A stretch of DNA of 64,000 nucleotides from Streptomyces sp. NBS 14/10. Lineage in GTDB: Bacteria; Actinomycetota; Actinomycetes; Streptomycetales; Streptomycetaceae. Below the pieces are notes generated by a model that ran no database searches, was not told where the DNA came from, and was given only the letters and a program-made list of their open reading frames with translations. Of the stretch, positions 35,254 to 44,241 are shown one piece after another; the stretch's first letter is position 1; the number at the start of each line of letters is the position of its first letter. A program made the position numbers and the translations under genes. The stretch is taken from positions 65,396 to 129,395 of the forward strand of contig NZ_NCSM01000013.1 in NCBI RefSeq assembly GCF_002224125.1, written 5' to 3'.

Positions 35254-35850
35254 TCAGAACTCGCCCGTATCCAGCTCGAATTCGAAGGGATACGGCAGGG
35301 CAACCGTCTTGCCGATCTCCACCTCGGTCCGCCGGGCGTAACGCTGCCCGGAAGGCTCGGTGTGCACGACCACGTGGCCTCGTTCCCTGTCGATCAGGAG
35401 GTAACAGGGGATGCCCGCCTGGGCGTACCCGCGAAGCTTCGGCCCTCGGTCGTTCTCGGCGGTCGAGCCCGAGGTGACCTCGCCGACGAGCAGGACCGGG
35501 GCCGGGTCGTGGTACTCAAGCCGATCACTGAAGCTGCCCTTGGGAGCGATCACAAGATCGGGGATGACCTTCCCGGTGGGTGACACCCCGGGCACGAAGA
35601 GACCGATCCCCGTCAGCGTCCGAAGCTCCTTGTCCGTACGGCGACTCACGACCTGGTCGACCACCTCAGTCACGATTTCTTCGTGCTCGCCATTCGCGGG
35701 AGGCACCACGTGGATTTTCCCTTCGATCAGTTCCACGCGCCATCCCTCAGGGGCTGCCGCGCTCAACGCCACGAAGGCGTCCTCGACCGATGAGACGGTG
35801 TTCCCGTCGGTGTCCGTGTGCGGTGCGAGCTCGGGAGCCATCAGTGCCAC
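35254..35850 (-). CDS. Uma2-family (DUF820) putative restriction-like nuclease
   Basis: 198 residues. The PD-(D/E)xK-like core is visible: KVIPDLVIA (acidic residue) and LLVGEVTSGSTAENDRGPKLRGYA (Glu plus basic residues), then IPCYLLIDRE. Uma2 proteins are abundant in actinomycetes and cyanobacteria, with no agreed function. GTG 35850 follows AAGGAGG by 6 bases, an excellent ribosome site. Confidence 0.85.
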   Translation of the reverse strand: MALMAPELAPHTDTDGNTVSSVEDAFVALSAAAPEGWRVELIEGKIHVVPPANGEHEEIVTEVVDQVVSRRTDKELRTLTGIGLFVPGVSPTGKVIPDLVIAPKGSFSDRLEYHDPAPVLLVGEVTSGSTAENDRGPKLRGYAQAGIPCYLLIDRERGHVVVHTEPSGQRYARRTEVEIGKTVALPYPFEFELDTGEF

Positions 35851-35954
35851 GGTGGACCTCCTTCGTACGGAGCGACACTCTCAGCCTAGGCGAGCAGCTG
35901 GGGGTGAATGGGCCAGACATCACCCATTCGAGGAGTTTTTAGCGTTCCCCCAGG

Positions 35955-36376
35955 TCAGAGGGGGTCGCCTTTGAACTCCAACACGAAGGCGGACCACTCC
36001 GGAGACAGGGAAGATTCAGGGCGGGGCCGTCGGGAAGCTCGCTCACATACGCCCCCGGCGCCAGGGCCCGCACGACAAGGTCCTCGGACAACTCGCGCAG
36101 CCTCCGCCGCGCCCGCGCGTCGTACGCCTGGGCATCCGCGCGGGATTCCTCCGTGCCGTTGAAGTAACGGCCGGACGGCACGCCCCGCGCGGGTGCGGCG
36201 AGGAGGTGAAGGACCGCCTCCACACCCTCCTCGACCGTGCTCCACGGCGCGACACCGGCCTCGCGGACCATGGTCGTGGCCATGTACGTCGCGGGATGCG
36301 TGGCGCCGGCGAAGACGGCGGCGGGGTCACCGAGCCCGTCCGTCGAGCCGGTGATCGGTACGGTCCGGCCCGTGAC
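35955..36376 (-). pseudogene. Composite remnant: SDR gene with internal deletion fused to a DUF397 tail
   Basis: Read leftward from 36376: the SDR N-terminus (TGRTVPITGSTDGLG) runs almost directly into the C-terminal part of the same kind of protein (THPATYMATTMVREAGVAPWSTVEEG, split here at the PWS; then YFNGTEESRADAQAYD and RLRELSEDLV), skipping about 150-200 residues. It then continues into a DUF397-like end (APGAYVSELPDGPALN) which after a frame change finishes as SPEWSAFVLEFKGDPL at 35955. The initiator position is GTC. At least one deletion, one junction and one frameshift. Confidence 0.7.
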
Positions 36377-36391
36377 CGCGGGACAGACCGT

Positions 36392-37114
36392 TCACAGCGC
36401 CGCCGCGTTGAGCCGCAGACCGCCGTCGACCGACAGCACCGTGCCCGTGGTGTAGCTGTTGCCGATCAGATAGCCGATGGCGTCGGCGATATCCGACGCC
36501 GCGCCCACGCGCCCGGCCGGGGTGACCTTGGCGTAGCTGTCGAAGGCCTGCTGTCGCGCCTCGGCGGGCATCCAGTCCCACCACGGGGTGGCGATGACGC
36601 CCGGGGACACGGCGTTGACCCGGACCGGCGCGAGCTCCACGGCCAGCACCGGAACCATCGCCTCGACGGCGGCGTTGACCGCCGCCAGCCCCGCCGTACC
36701 GGGCAGCGATGCGCCGGACGACCCCGCGGTGATGAAGGTCAGCGAGCCTTCGGGGGCGAGCACATCGAGGGCCGCCTGCGCGGCGACCGTCTGGGCGACG
36801 AGCTTGCCCTCGACCGCGGTGCGCAGCGCGTCGACCGTCAGGTCCCTGAAGGGGCCGCCCGCCGAGGCGCCGGTGGCGGTGATCACGACATGGTCGGCCC
36901 TCCCAAGGCCGGCGAAGAAGGCGCGCATCGCCGTCTCGTCGCACGCGTCGACGGACTGGCCGGTGGCGGCCCCGCCCAACTTCTCCAGGGCGGCAGCCAG
37001 GCGGTCCGCGTCCCGCCCGGTGATCACGACCTCGCGGCCCGCGGCCAACTGCCGCTCGGCCGCGGCCAGCCCGATGCCCGATGTGCCGCCGATGATCACG
37101 ATTCGTTCTGTCAT
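36392..37114 (-). CDS. Short-chain dehydrogenase-like protein without the YxxxK motif
   Basis: 240 residues. The NAD(P)-binding GGTSGIG (residues 9-15) and C-terminal SPGVIATPWWDW plus VLSVDGGLRL are SDR-like. At the catalytic site FITAGSSGAS is followed by GLAAVNAAVEAM, so Tyr and Lys are replaced (Leu and Asn). It may bind cofactor without normal SDR chemistry. GAGGAG precedes ATG 37114. It is divergent from the TetR gene at 37199 and probably its target. Confidence 0.82.
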   Translation of the reverse strand: MTERIVIIGGTSGIGLAAAERQLAAGREVVITGRDADRLAAALEKLGGAATGQSVDACDETAMRAFFAGLGRADHVVITATGASAGGPFRDLTVDALRTAVEGKLVAQTVAAQAALDVLAPEGSLTFITAGSSGASLPGTAGLAAVNAAVEAMVPVLAVELAPVRVNAVSPGVIATPWWDWMPAEARQQAFDSYAKVTPAGRVGAASDIADAIGYLIGNSYTTGTVLSVDGGLRLNAAAL

Positions 37115-37139
37115 TGCTTGCTGCTCCTCAAGCCATTTA

Positions 37140-37188
37140 CGAGGCACGGTGACTCGTTAAATTTAATTCGAGGCACGGTGTCTTGTAA
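37140..37188. promoter_or_regulatory. Twin TetR operators between SDR and TetR genes
   Basis: Two copies of CGAGGCACGGTGnCTnGT (37140-37160 and 37169-37188), 29 bp apart, each an imperfect palindrome centred on CACGGTG. The set fills the 84-base divergent gap. Confidence 0.65.
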
Positions 37189-37198
37189 AGTGCGTTCC

Positions 37199-37828
37199 AT
37201 GACAGGCACCCCGGCGCGTGGCAGACCCCGCAGTGAGCAGGCGCGGCGGGCCGTCCTGGCCGCGGCGCTGGAGCTGTGCCAGCGCGACGGCTTCCAGCCG
37301 CTGACCATCAAGGGCATCGCCGAGGCCGCCGGAGTCGGACGGCAGACGGTCTACCGCTGGTGGCCGACGAAGGAGGCCGTACTGCTGGAGGCCTTGCGCG
37401 ATCTGACGGAGCGCGAGGCCCCGACGCTCCTGCCGGACACCGGCGATCCGCTGCGCGACCTGGAGACGTTTCTCGTCGGCGCGTACACCATGACCGCGCG
37501 GCTGACCGGCCAGGCCGTCGCCGGTCTGATGGCCGAGGCCCAGCGCGACCCCGCACTCGCCGACCGGCTGCAGGCCGGTCTGCTCGCGGAGCGCCGCCGG
37601 GCGCTGCGCGAAGTGCTGGAGCGGGCGGTACGGCAGGGGAAGCTGAGCGAACACGCGGCCTCGCTCGACCTCGCGGTCGACCTCGCCTTCGGGGTGATGT
37701 GGTACCGGCTGATGAGCCGGCACGCACCCGTGAACGCCGAGCTCGCCCACGAGGTGTCGGCCGCGCTGCGCCTGCTGCTCGCCCCGCCGGGCGAGGCCGG
37801 CGCTTCCGGTGAGGCCGGCACCGAGTAG
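37199..37828 (+). CDS. TetR-family regulator
   Basis: 209 residues. The HTH is GIAEAAGVGRQTVYRWWPTKEAVL (about residues 38-61), preceded by the basic RGRPRSEQARRAV start, and followed by a TetR_C domain (LTGQAVAGLMAEAQRDPALADRL). It is divergent from the SDR-like gene 36392-37114 with paired operators between, and should regulate that gene and itself. Ligand unknown. Confidence 0.88.
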   Translation: MTGTPARGRPRSEQARRAVLAAALELCQRDGFQPLTIKGIAEAAGVGRQTVYRWWPTKEAVLLEALRDLTEREAPTLLPDTGDPLRDLETFLVGAYTMTARLTGQAVAGLMAEAQRDPALADRLQAGLLAERRRALREVLERAVRQGKLSEHAASLDLAVDLAFGVMWYRLMSRHAPVNAELAHEVSAALRLLLAPPGEAGASGEAGTE

Positions 37829-37855
37829 AGCGCCCGGCGGCGAGGGGGGCCGGCG

Positions 37856-38680
37856 TCACGCCTGGCGCGTGGGCAGCACGATCACCTGGCGCAGGTTCAC
37901 ATGGGCCGGGCGGCTGGTGACGTACGCGATCAGGTCGGCGATGTCCTCGGAGGAGAGCCCCCCGAGGGCGGCGAACATGTCGTCCAGCTGGCTGGTCGCC
38001 GTCGTGTTGTCGACGTGGCTGCCGAGCTCGCTCTCGGTCAGCCCCGGCTCGATGTTGGTGACGCGCACATTCCGCGGGCCGAATTCGGTGCGCAGCGACG
38101 CCGACAGCTGGGTGAGCGCGGCCTTCGTCGCCGAGTACACCGCATAGGTGGGGAACGGCACATGCGCCCCGATGGAGGAGATGTTGACGAGGTCGGCGGG
38201 CCTGCCGTCCGCCGCCGCGGCGAGCAGGTCCTGGGTGAAGGCGCCCACGACGCGCAGCGCTCCGGTGAGGTTGGTGTCCACCATGCGGGTCCACTCGTCG
38301 GTCCGGCCGGCGTCGATCGGGTTCGGCAGCATCACCCCGGCGCCGTTGACCACCAGGTCCACCGGGCCGAAGGCGTCGTGGACCCGGGCGGCACCGGCGG
38401 CGACCGAGGCCTCGTCGGTCACATCGACCGGGACCGCGAGGGCCTGTCCGCCGTCGGCGGCGATCTTCCCCGCCAGCTCCTCCAGCCGGTCGGCGCGCCG
38501 CGCCCACAGCGCCACCCGGGCGCCCCGGGCGGCGAGCAGCCGGGCGGTCGCCGCGCCCATACCGCTGGCGGCCCCGGTGATGACGGCGGTGCGCCCGGCG
38601 AGGTCGCCGGTGTTCGAGGCGACCTCACCGGTGTTCGCAGCGAGGGTGGCGGTGTTCGCGGCGACGTCTGCGTGGTTCAT
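37856..38680 (-). CDS. Short-chain dehydrogenase/reductase with repeated N-terminal leader
   Basis: 274 residues. Classical SDR: GAASGMG cofactor loop, NGAG, Ser in NISSIGAH, and Y-x-x-x-K in YAVYSATKAAL. The first 28 residues are an imperfect octapeptide repeat (VAANTATL, AANTGEVA, SNTGDLAG) that lies outside the fold and corresponds to a 24-bp DNA repeat at about 38600-38671. AGGAG precedes ATG 38680. It is divergent from the XRE regulator at 38831, which likely controls it. Confidence 0.87.
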   Translation of the reverse strand: MNHADVAANTATLAANTGEVASNTGDLAGRTAVITGAASGMGAATARLLAARGARVALWARRADRLEELAGKIAADGGQALAVPVDVTDEASVAAGAARVHDAFGPVDLVVNGAGVMLPNPIDAGRTDEWTRMVDTNLTGALRVVGAFTQDLLAAAADGRPADLVNISSIGAHVPFPTYAVYSATKAALTQLSASLRTEFGPRNVRVTNIEPGLTESELGSHVDNTTATSQLDDMFAALGGLSSEDIADLIAYVTSRPAHVNLRQVIVLPTRQA

Positions 38681-38830
38681 TTCTTCTGCTCCTGAGGTGT
38701 CGTGCGGTGGTGTCGTGCCCCTCGGCACGTCCTCAAGGCTGCGGTCGCCGCGCCGCCTTACCCAGGGTGCTGCTTTTCCTGGGTCTGCCAGTACCAGGTT
38801 GGCGGCGGAGGGCTCACCTACCCTCAAGGC

Positions 38831-39748
38831 ATGCACGACGACGCTCTCGGTGACTTCCTGCGCTCACGGCGCGCCCGTATACGCCCCGAAGAGGTGGGGC
38901 TGATCTCCCATGGGCGCCGCCGGGTGCCGGGGTTGCGCCGGGAGGAGGTGGCCCAGCTGGCCGGGGTCAGCGTGGACTACTACGTCCGGCTGGAGCAGGG
39001 CCGCGGCTCGAACGTGTCCGACGCCGTGCTCGACGCGGTCGCTCGGGTGCTGCGGCTGACCGAGGCCGAGCACAGCCATCTGCGGGATCTGGCCAGACCC
39101 AAGCAGAGCCGGGGCCGGAGGAGCGGGGCGGCGGCGCGCGAGGGCGGCGGGCGGGCGCTGCGTACGGGGGTGCGCACCCTGATGGACACCATGACGGGCA
39201 CGCCCGCGTTCGTCCTCGGGCGGCGGATGGACGTCCTGGCGTGGAACGCCCTCGCGGACGCGGTGTCGGGCTTCTCCGCGATGGCCGAGGGAGAGCGCAA
39301 CGCCGCCCGGCACACCTTTCTGGACCCGACGGCCCGCGAGTTCTACCTCGACTGGGCCACGGTGGCCGCGGAGACGGTGGCCTATCTGCGGCTGGACGCG
39401 GGACGGCACCCGGACGACCCGCTGATGGCGTCGCTGATCGGTGAACTGGCCATGAAGAACGAGACATTCCGCCGGCTCTGGGCCGATCACCCGGTCAAGG
39501 AGAAGACCCACGGGGTCAAGCGCATGCGCCATCCGGTCGTGGGCGATCTGGAGCTGGGATACGAAACGCTCGCGCTGCCTGGCGATCCGGACCAGCTCCT
39601 GGTCGCGTACACGGCAGTGCCGGGCTCGGCCGCCGCGGAGAAGCTGGCGGTGCTCGCGAGCTGGGCGGCGAGCCAGGGCGGGGCCGATTCGGCGGCCGAG
39701 GACGGCCGCGCGAAAGGTGACAAGCCCTCATCTTCCAGGCGCGGTTGA
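38831..39748 (+). CDS. XRE-family regulator with MmyB-like ligand-binding domain
   Basis: 305 residues. The N-terminal HTH (LRREEVAQLAGVSVDYYVRLEQGRG, split at DYY; about residues 36-61) and the C-terminal MmyB-like PAS fold (VLGRRMDVLAWNALADAVSGF to FRRLWADHPVKEKTHGVKRMRHP) are both standard. Such regulators usually sit beside, and control, an SDR gene, as here. GGTGTCGTGC occurs twice (38696 and 38709) in the divergent gap and could be its operator. Confidence 0.88.
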   Translation: MHDDALGDFLRSRRARIRPEEVGLISHGRRRVPGLRREEVAQLAGVSVDYYVRLEQGRGSNVSDAVLDAVARVLRLTEAEHSHLRDLARPKQSRGRRSGAAAREGGGRALRTGVRTLMDTMTGTPAFVLGRRMDVLAWNALADAVSGFSAMAEGERNAARHTFLDPTAREFYLDWATVAAETVAYLRLDAGRHPDDPLMASLIGELAMKNETFRRLWADHPVKEKTHGVKRMRHPVVGDLELGYETLALPGDPDQLLVAYTAVPGSAAAEKLAVLASWAASQGGADSAAEDGRAKGDKPSSSRRG

Positions 39749-39862
39749 GTGGCGGAAACCTGACCTGAATCGCCCCTGAAGAGACAACGCAAAGTCAAAT
39801 TCTTGTTTCAGACCTGTCCGAACAGATCGTTCGATGACAATCTCTGCTCGGTCACTGCGCAT

Positions 39863-39895
39863 GTCAGATGCACGTCAGATACACGTCAGATGACC
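39863..39895. promoter_or_regulatory. Three 11-bp direct repeats upstream of the M4 protease gene
   Basis: GTCAGATGCAC, GTCAGATACAC and GTCAGATGACC follow each other at an 11-bp period, one helical turn. This suggests cooperative activator binding. Confidence 0.5.
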
Positions 39896-39900
39896 GCGCG

Positions 39901-39930
39901 CACCACTCCTCGCACCACTCCTCGCACCAC
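39901..39930. repeat. 12-bp tandem repeat in the protease leader
   Basis: CACCACTCCTCG occurs twice and then starts a third time, between the 11-bp repeats and the protease start codon. Confidence 0.7.
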
Positions 39931-40005
39931 CGGGCGACCCACCCACGGCCGCCCGCACCCCCTACACAGGGCCGCGACCCCGCGGCCCCAAGGCAAGGAG
40001 ACCGA

Positions 40006-41619
40006 GTGAGATCCATCGCTTCCGCCACCCGTAAGAAGTCTGTCCGCGCCGCGGCCCTCGTCGCCTCCGCCGCGATGGTCGTGATCGGCGTACAGAGCGG
40101 CCCGGCCAACGCCCAGGCCGAGCGCAGCCGTGAAGCCGGCGCGACGGCGCTGCCGCTCTCCGCCCAGGAGCGCGCGTCCGCGATCAAGGCCGCGCAGGCC
40201 GACGCCTCCGCCCAGGCCGAGTTCCTCGGGCTCGGGGCCCAGGAGAAGCTTCTGGTGCGGGACGTCATCAAGGACGCGGACGGCACCGTTCACACCCGTT
40301 ACGAGCGTACGTACGCCGGGCTGCCGGTCCTCGGCGGCGACCTGGTCGTCCACGAGAAGGCCAGCGGCGCGCGCACCGTGACCAAGGCGACCTCGGCCAC
40401 GATCTCCGTGCCGAGCGTCTCCCCCGAGGTGTCGTCCGCCGACGCCAAGAGCACCGCCCTCAAGGCGGCCACCACCGACGACAAGGCCGGCAAGTCGCCG
40501 CGGAAGGTCATCTGGGCGGCGTCCGGGAAGCCGGTGCTGGCCTGGGAGACCGTCGTCACGGGCATGCAGAAGGACGGCACCCCGAGCGAGTTGCACGTCA
40601 TCACCGACGCGGCCACCGGCAAGAAGCTGTTCGCCGACGAGGCCGTCGAGACCGGCACCGGCACCAGCAAGTACAGCGGCACGGTGACGCTCGGCACCAC
40701 CAAGAGCGGCAGCACCTACAGCCTCACCGACGGCACGCGCGGCAACCACAAGACCTATGACCTGAACCAGGGCACGTCGGGCACCGGCACCCTGTACACC
40801 GACGCCGACGACGTATGGGGCGGCGGCCGTCAGACCGCCGGTGTCGACGCGCACTACGGCGCGGCCGAGACCTGGGACTTCTACAAGGAGGTGCTGGGCC
40901 GCAACGGCATCAAGAACGACGGCGTCGGCTCGTACTCCCGGGTCCACTACGGCAACAACTACGTCAACGCGTTCTGGCAGGACTCCTGCTTCTGCATGAC
41001 CTACGGTGACGGCTCGGGCAACGCCAACGCGCTCACCTCGATGGACGTGGCCGGCCACGAGATGAGCCACGGTGTGACCGCGGCCACCGCCAAGCTCAAC
41101 TACAGCGGCGAGTCCGGCGGCCTCAACGAGGCCACCTCCGACATCATGGCCTCCGCCGTGGAGTTCTACTCCGCGAACTCCTCCGACGTCGGTGACTACC
41201 TCATCGGCGAGAAGATCAACATCAACGGCGACGGCACCCCGCTGCGCTACATGGACAAGCCCAGCAAGGACGGGGCGTCCAAGGACTACTGGTCCTCGAC
41301 GCTCGGCAACATCGACGTCCACTACTCCTCCGGGCCCGCCAACCACTTCATCTACCTGCTGTCCGAGGGCAGCGGTGCCAAGGTGATCAACGGCGTCAGC
41401 TACAACAGCCCGACGTACGACGGCTCCACGGTCACCGGCATCGGCCGGGACAAGGCCATCAAGATCTGGTACAAGGCCCTGACCACGTACCTGACCTCGA
41501 CCTCCAAGTACGCGCAGGCCCGCACCGCCACGCTCAGCGCGGCGACCGACCTGTACGGGGCGAGCAGCACCGAGTACAAGGCCGTCGCGGCCGCCTGGAC
41601 CGCGATCAACGTGAAGTGA
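40006..41619 (+). CDS. Secreted M4-family (thermolysin-like) neutral metalloprotease
   Basis: 537 residues from GTG 40006, which follows AAGGAG by 5 bases. Layout: Sec signal peptide (cleavage near ANA/Q, about residue 36), FTP and PepSY-type propeptide (about 45-210), then the peptidase domain. Zinc ligands are H351, H355 (HEMSH) and E375 (GGLNEATSD); the catalytic His lies in DVHYSSGPANH. The proenzyme is exported and self-cleaved. Direct repeats upstream point to specific regulation. Confidence 0.95.
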   Translation: MRSIASATRKKSVRAAALVASAAMVVIGVQSGPANAQAERSREAGATALPLSAQERASAIKAAQADASAQAEFLGLGAQEKLLVRDVIKDADGTVHTRYERTYAGLPVLGGDLVVHEKASGARTVTKATSATISVPSVSPEVSSADAKSTALKAATTDDKAGKSPRKVIWAASGKPVLAWETVVTGMQKDGTPSELHVITDAATGKKLFADEAVETGTGTSKYSGTVTLGTTKSGSTYSLTDGTRGNHKTYDLNQGTSGTGTLYTDADDVWGGGRQTAGVDAHYGAAETWDFYKEVLGRNGIKNDGVGSYSRVHYGNNYVNAFWQDSCFCMTYGDGSGNANALTSMDVAGHEMSHGVTAATAKLNYSGESGGLNEATSDIMASAVEFYSANSSDVGDYLIGEKININGDGTPLRYMDKPSKDGASKDYWSSTLGNIDVHYSSGPANHFIYLLSEGSGAKVINGVSYNSPTYDGSTVTGIGRDKAIKIWYKALTTYLTSTSKYAQARTATLSAATDLYGASSTEYKAVAAAWTAINVK

Positions 41620-41713
41620 GCTCGATCCATCCCGAGCACCTGAGGCACCCCAGCACCTGAAGCACCTCACGCACCTGAAGTAGGCCCGGCGCCAGAGGAG
41701 CGCCGTGCCGGCG

Positions 41714-41744
41714 ACGGGCCGCACCGCAACCCGGTGCGGCCCGT
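41714..41744. terminator. Hairpin after the protease gene
   Basis: 13-bp perfect stem (41714-41726 with 41732-41744), 5-nt loop, 95 bases past the stop, followed by T/C-rich sequence. Confidence 0.7.
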
Positions 41745-41816
41745 TCCCGTCCCCACCGCCGCCGCCCCCGCTGTCCCCTGCTGTCCCCACCGCTGATCGG
41801 CACATACGCTGCTGCC

Positions 41817-42902
41817 ATGACTCAACACGTACGCGGTGTCATCGCCCCGGGCAAAGGCGAGCAGGTCAGGATCGAGACGATCGTGGTGCCGGACCCCGGG
41901 CCCGGCGAGGCGGTGGTGCAGGTGCGGGCGTGCGGTGTGTGCCACACCGACCTGCACTACCGGGAGGGCGGCATCAACGACGAGTTCCCCTTCCTGCTCG
42001 GCCATGAGGCGGCCGGTGTCGTGGAGTCCGTCGGGGAGGGCGTCACCGAGGTGGCCCCCGGCGACTTCGTGATCCTCAATTGGCGTGCCGTATGCGGCCA
42101 GTGCCGGGCCTGTCTGCGCGGCCGCCCCTGGTACTGCTTCAACACCCACAACGCACGCCAGAAGATGACCCTCACCGACGGCACCGAGCTGTCCCCGGCC
42201 CTGGGCATCGGCGCCTTCGCCGAGAAGACCCTGGTGGCGGCCGGGCAGTGCACCAAGGTCGACCCGGCCGCATCGCCCGCCGCGGCGGGCCTGCTGGGCT
42301 GCGGTGTGATGGCCGGTCTCGGCGCGGCGATCAACACCGGCGCGGTGGGGCGCGGCGACTCGGTCGCCGTCATCGGCTGCGGCGGTGTCGGCGGCGCGGC
42401 GATCGCCGGGTCCCGGCTGGCCGGAGCCTCGAAGATCATCGCGGTGGACGTGGACGACCGGAAGCTGGAGATGGCGCGCACCCTGGGCGCCACCCACACC
42501 GTCAACGGCAAGACCGCCGACACCGTCGAGGCCATCCAGGAGCTGACCGGCGGCCACGGCGCCGATGTCGTGATCGACGCGGTCGGCCGGCCCGAGACCT
42601 ACCGCCAGGCCTTCTACGCCCGCGACCTGGCCGGCACCGTGGTGCTGGTCGGCGTGCCCACCCCGGAGATGAAGCTGGAGCTGCCGCTTCTGGACGTCTT
42701 CGGGCGCGGCGGCGCGCTCAAGTCCTCCTGGTACGGGGACTGCCTGCCCTCCCGCGACTTCCCGATGCTGATCGACCTGTATCTGCAGGGGCGGCTCGAC
42801 CTCGACGCGTTCGTCAGCGAGACGATCGGTCTTGACGATGTCGAGGAGGCGTTCGCGAAGATGCACCGCGGCGAGGTGCTGCGCTCGGTGGTGACGCTCT
42901 GA
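41817..42902 (+). CDS. mscR: S-(hydroxymethyl)mycothiol dehydrogenase (formaldehyde dehydrogenase)
   Basis: 361 residues, zinc-dependent MDR family. Catalytic zinc ligands are in [11 protein letters not shown] and GHEAAG; the structural zinc four-Cys loop is [26 protein letters not shown] binds NAD. Close to known actinomycete MscR/AdhE2. It oxidises the mycothiol adduct of formaldehyde. The MBL gene starts within its stop (TGATG), so the two are coupled. Confidence 0.92.
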   Translation: MTQHVRGVIAPGKGEQVRIETIVVPDPGPGEAVVQVRACGVCHTDLHYREGGINDEFPFLLGHEAAGVVESVGEGVTEVAPGDFVILNWRAVCGQCRACLRGRPWYCFNTHNARQKMTLTDGTELSPALGIGAFAEKTLVAAGQCTKVDPAASPAAAGLLGCGVMAGLGAAINTGAVGRGDSVAVIGCGGVGGAAIAGSRLAGASKIIAVDVDDRKLEMARTLGATHTVNGKTADTVEAIQELTGGHGADVVIDAVGRPETYRQAFYARDLAGTVVLVGVPTPEMKLELPLLDVFGRGGALKSSWYGDCLPSRDFPMLIDLYLQGRLDLDAFVSETIGLDDVEEAFAKMHRGEVLRSVVTL

Positions 42903-43540
42903 TGACTCCCCCGCCCGTACGCATCGACCGGCTGATCACCTCCGGCACCTTCTCCCTGGACGGCGGCACCTGGGAGGTGGACAACAACGTCTGGCTGATC
43001 GGCGACGACAACGAGGTGTACGTCATCGACGCCGCCCATGACGCGGACGCGATCATCGAGGCGGTCGGGGGCCGGCGGCTGCTCGGCATCCTGTGCACCC
43101 ACGGCCACGACGACCACATCGACGCGGCCCCGGACGTCGCCGACCGCACCGGCGCGCCGATCCTGCTGCACCCGGACGACGAGGTGCTGTGGAATATGCG
43201 CCACCCCGACCGCAAGCCGGACGGGGCGCTGGCCGACGGCGATGTGCTCACCGTCGGCGGCACCGAGCTGCGGGTGCTGCACACCCCCGGCCACTCCCCG
43301 GGCGCGGTCTGCCTCCATGCCCCCACGCTGACCACGGTCTTCTCCGGGGACACGCTCTTCCAGGGCGGCCCGGGGGCGACCGGTCGCTCGTACTCGTCCT
43401 TCCCGACGATCGTCGAGTCCATCCGGGAGCGGCTGCTGTCGCTGCCGACGGAGACCGTCGTACGCACCGGCCACGGCGACCCGACCACCATCGGCGACGA
43501 GGCCCCGCATCTGGAGGAGTGGATCGCCCGCGGCCACTGA
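42902..43540 (+). CDS. MBL-fold hydrolase coupled to mscR
   Basis: 212 residues. The metallo-beta-lactamase metal motif THGHDDHID, the later His in LHTPGHSPGA, Asp in FSGDTLFQGG and the final GHG are all present, as in glyoxalase II-like thioesterases. Overlap with mscR suggests it hydrolyses the S-formyl-mycothiol product, though this is inference. Confidence 0.88.
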   Translation: MTPPPVRIDRLITSGTFSLDGGTWEVDNNVWLIGDDNEVYVIDAAHDADAIIEAVGGRRLLGILCTHGHDDHIDAAPDVADRTGAPILLHPDDEVLWNMRHPDRKPDGALADGDVLTVGGTELRVLHTPGHSPGAVCLHAPTLTTVFSGDTLFQGGPGATGRSYSSFPTIVESIRERLLSLPTETVVRTGHGDPTTIGDEAPHLEEWIARGH

Positions 43541-43617
43541 GGGCGTTCCGGGCCGGCCGGCATGGGGCCCGTCGGCCCCCCATCGGCCCTCGCCGGCCCT
43601 CGCCGGTCCGCATCGGG

Positions 43618-43653
43618 CCGCACCGTACGCGCCGACCCGCACCGTACGCGCCG
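43618..43653. repeat. 17-bp direct repeat
   Basis: CCGCACCGTACGCGCCG occurs at 43618 and 43637 (period 19) in the GC-rich gap before the next gene; shorter GGCCCTCGCC repeats are just upstream. Confidence 0.7.
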
Positions 43654-43732
43654 GTCCGCAGCGGCCCGTGCCGTCCCGCCCGGCGGGACCGCGCGGGCCG
43701 GCGGGCGGGACCGCCGTGACACCATCGGCCGT

Positions 43733-44230
43733 GTGATCGACCTCGGCTACTCCCTCTCCCGCCGCTTCCCCGACCCCCCGCAGACGGACTACCGCACCGC
43801 GGATGTGCACACCCTGCGCCACGACCTGTTCTGCGGCGATGTCTACCTCGCCGATACGGAAGCGGACCGCGAACTGTCCACAGCCTGGGGATGGGTGCCC
43901 GTGCTCGACTTCGCCTGGGCGCTGTGCGACATCGTGGAACGGCTCGACCGCGATCCGCTCGGCAGCCGCTCCGCGCGCCCCGTCCACGCCGAGCTGGACT
44001 TCACCGAGTCGACCGACCGGCTGCTCTTCGAACGGCGCTTCGGCTGGGTGGACATCACGGCCGACTGGGTGGAGGCCGAGGACGCGCCGCTCACCTTCAA
44101 CCACACCGCGCTGCGCCGGGAGGCCCGCGACTTTCTGCACGATCTGATCGCAGACCTCGCCGATATGCACGAAGGGCTGGCCGACAACCCGGCGGTGTGG
44201 GAGCTGCAGGCCCGCTACCCCCGCGTCTGA
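43733..44230 (+). CDS. Hypothetical protein
   Basis: 165 residues from GTG 43733. It is acidic, with Trp and Phe spaced through it (WGWVPVLDFAWALCDIV, RFGWVDITADWVEAED) and helical segments at both ends, resembling an alpha/beta domain of about 150 residues found in Streptomyces proteins without a known role. No metal or catalytic motif is obvious. It converges on the pentapeptide-repeat gene, with 11 bases between. Confidence 0.65.
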   Translation: MIDLGYSLSRRFPDPPQTDYRTADVHTLRHDLFCGDVYLADTEADRELSTAWGWVPVLDFAWALCDIVERLDRDPLGSRSARPVHAELDFTESTDRLLFERRFGWVDITADWVEAEDAPLTFNHTALRREARDFLHDLIADLADMHEGLADNPAVWELQARYPRV

Positions 44231-44241
44231 CCCCCGGTCCG

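Noticed and set aside
36206..37198. Long N-terminal extension of the TetR protein (open frame from 36206)
   Set aside because: It would run antisense through the SDR-like gene; ATG 37199 starts exactly at the usual TetR N-terminus.
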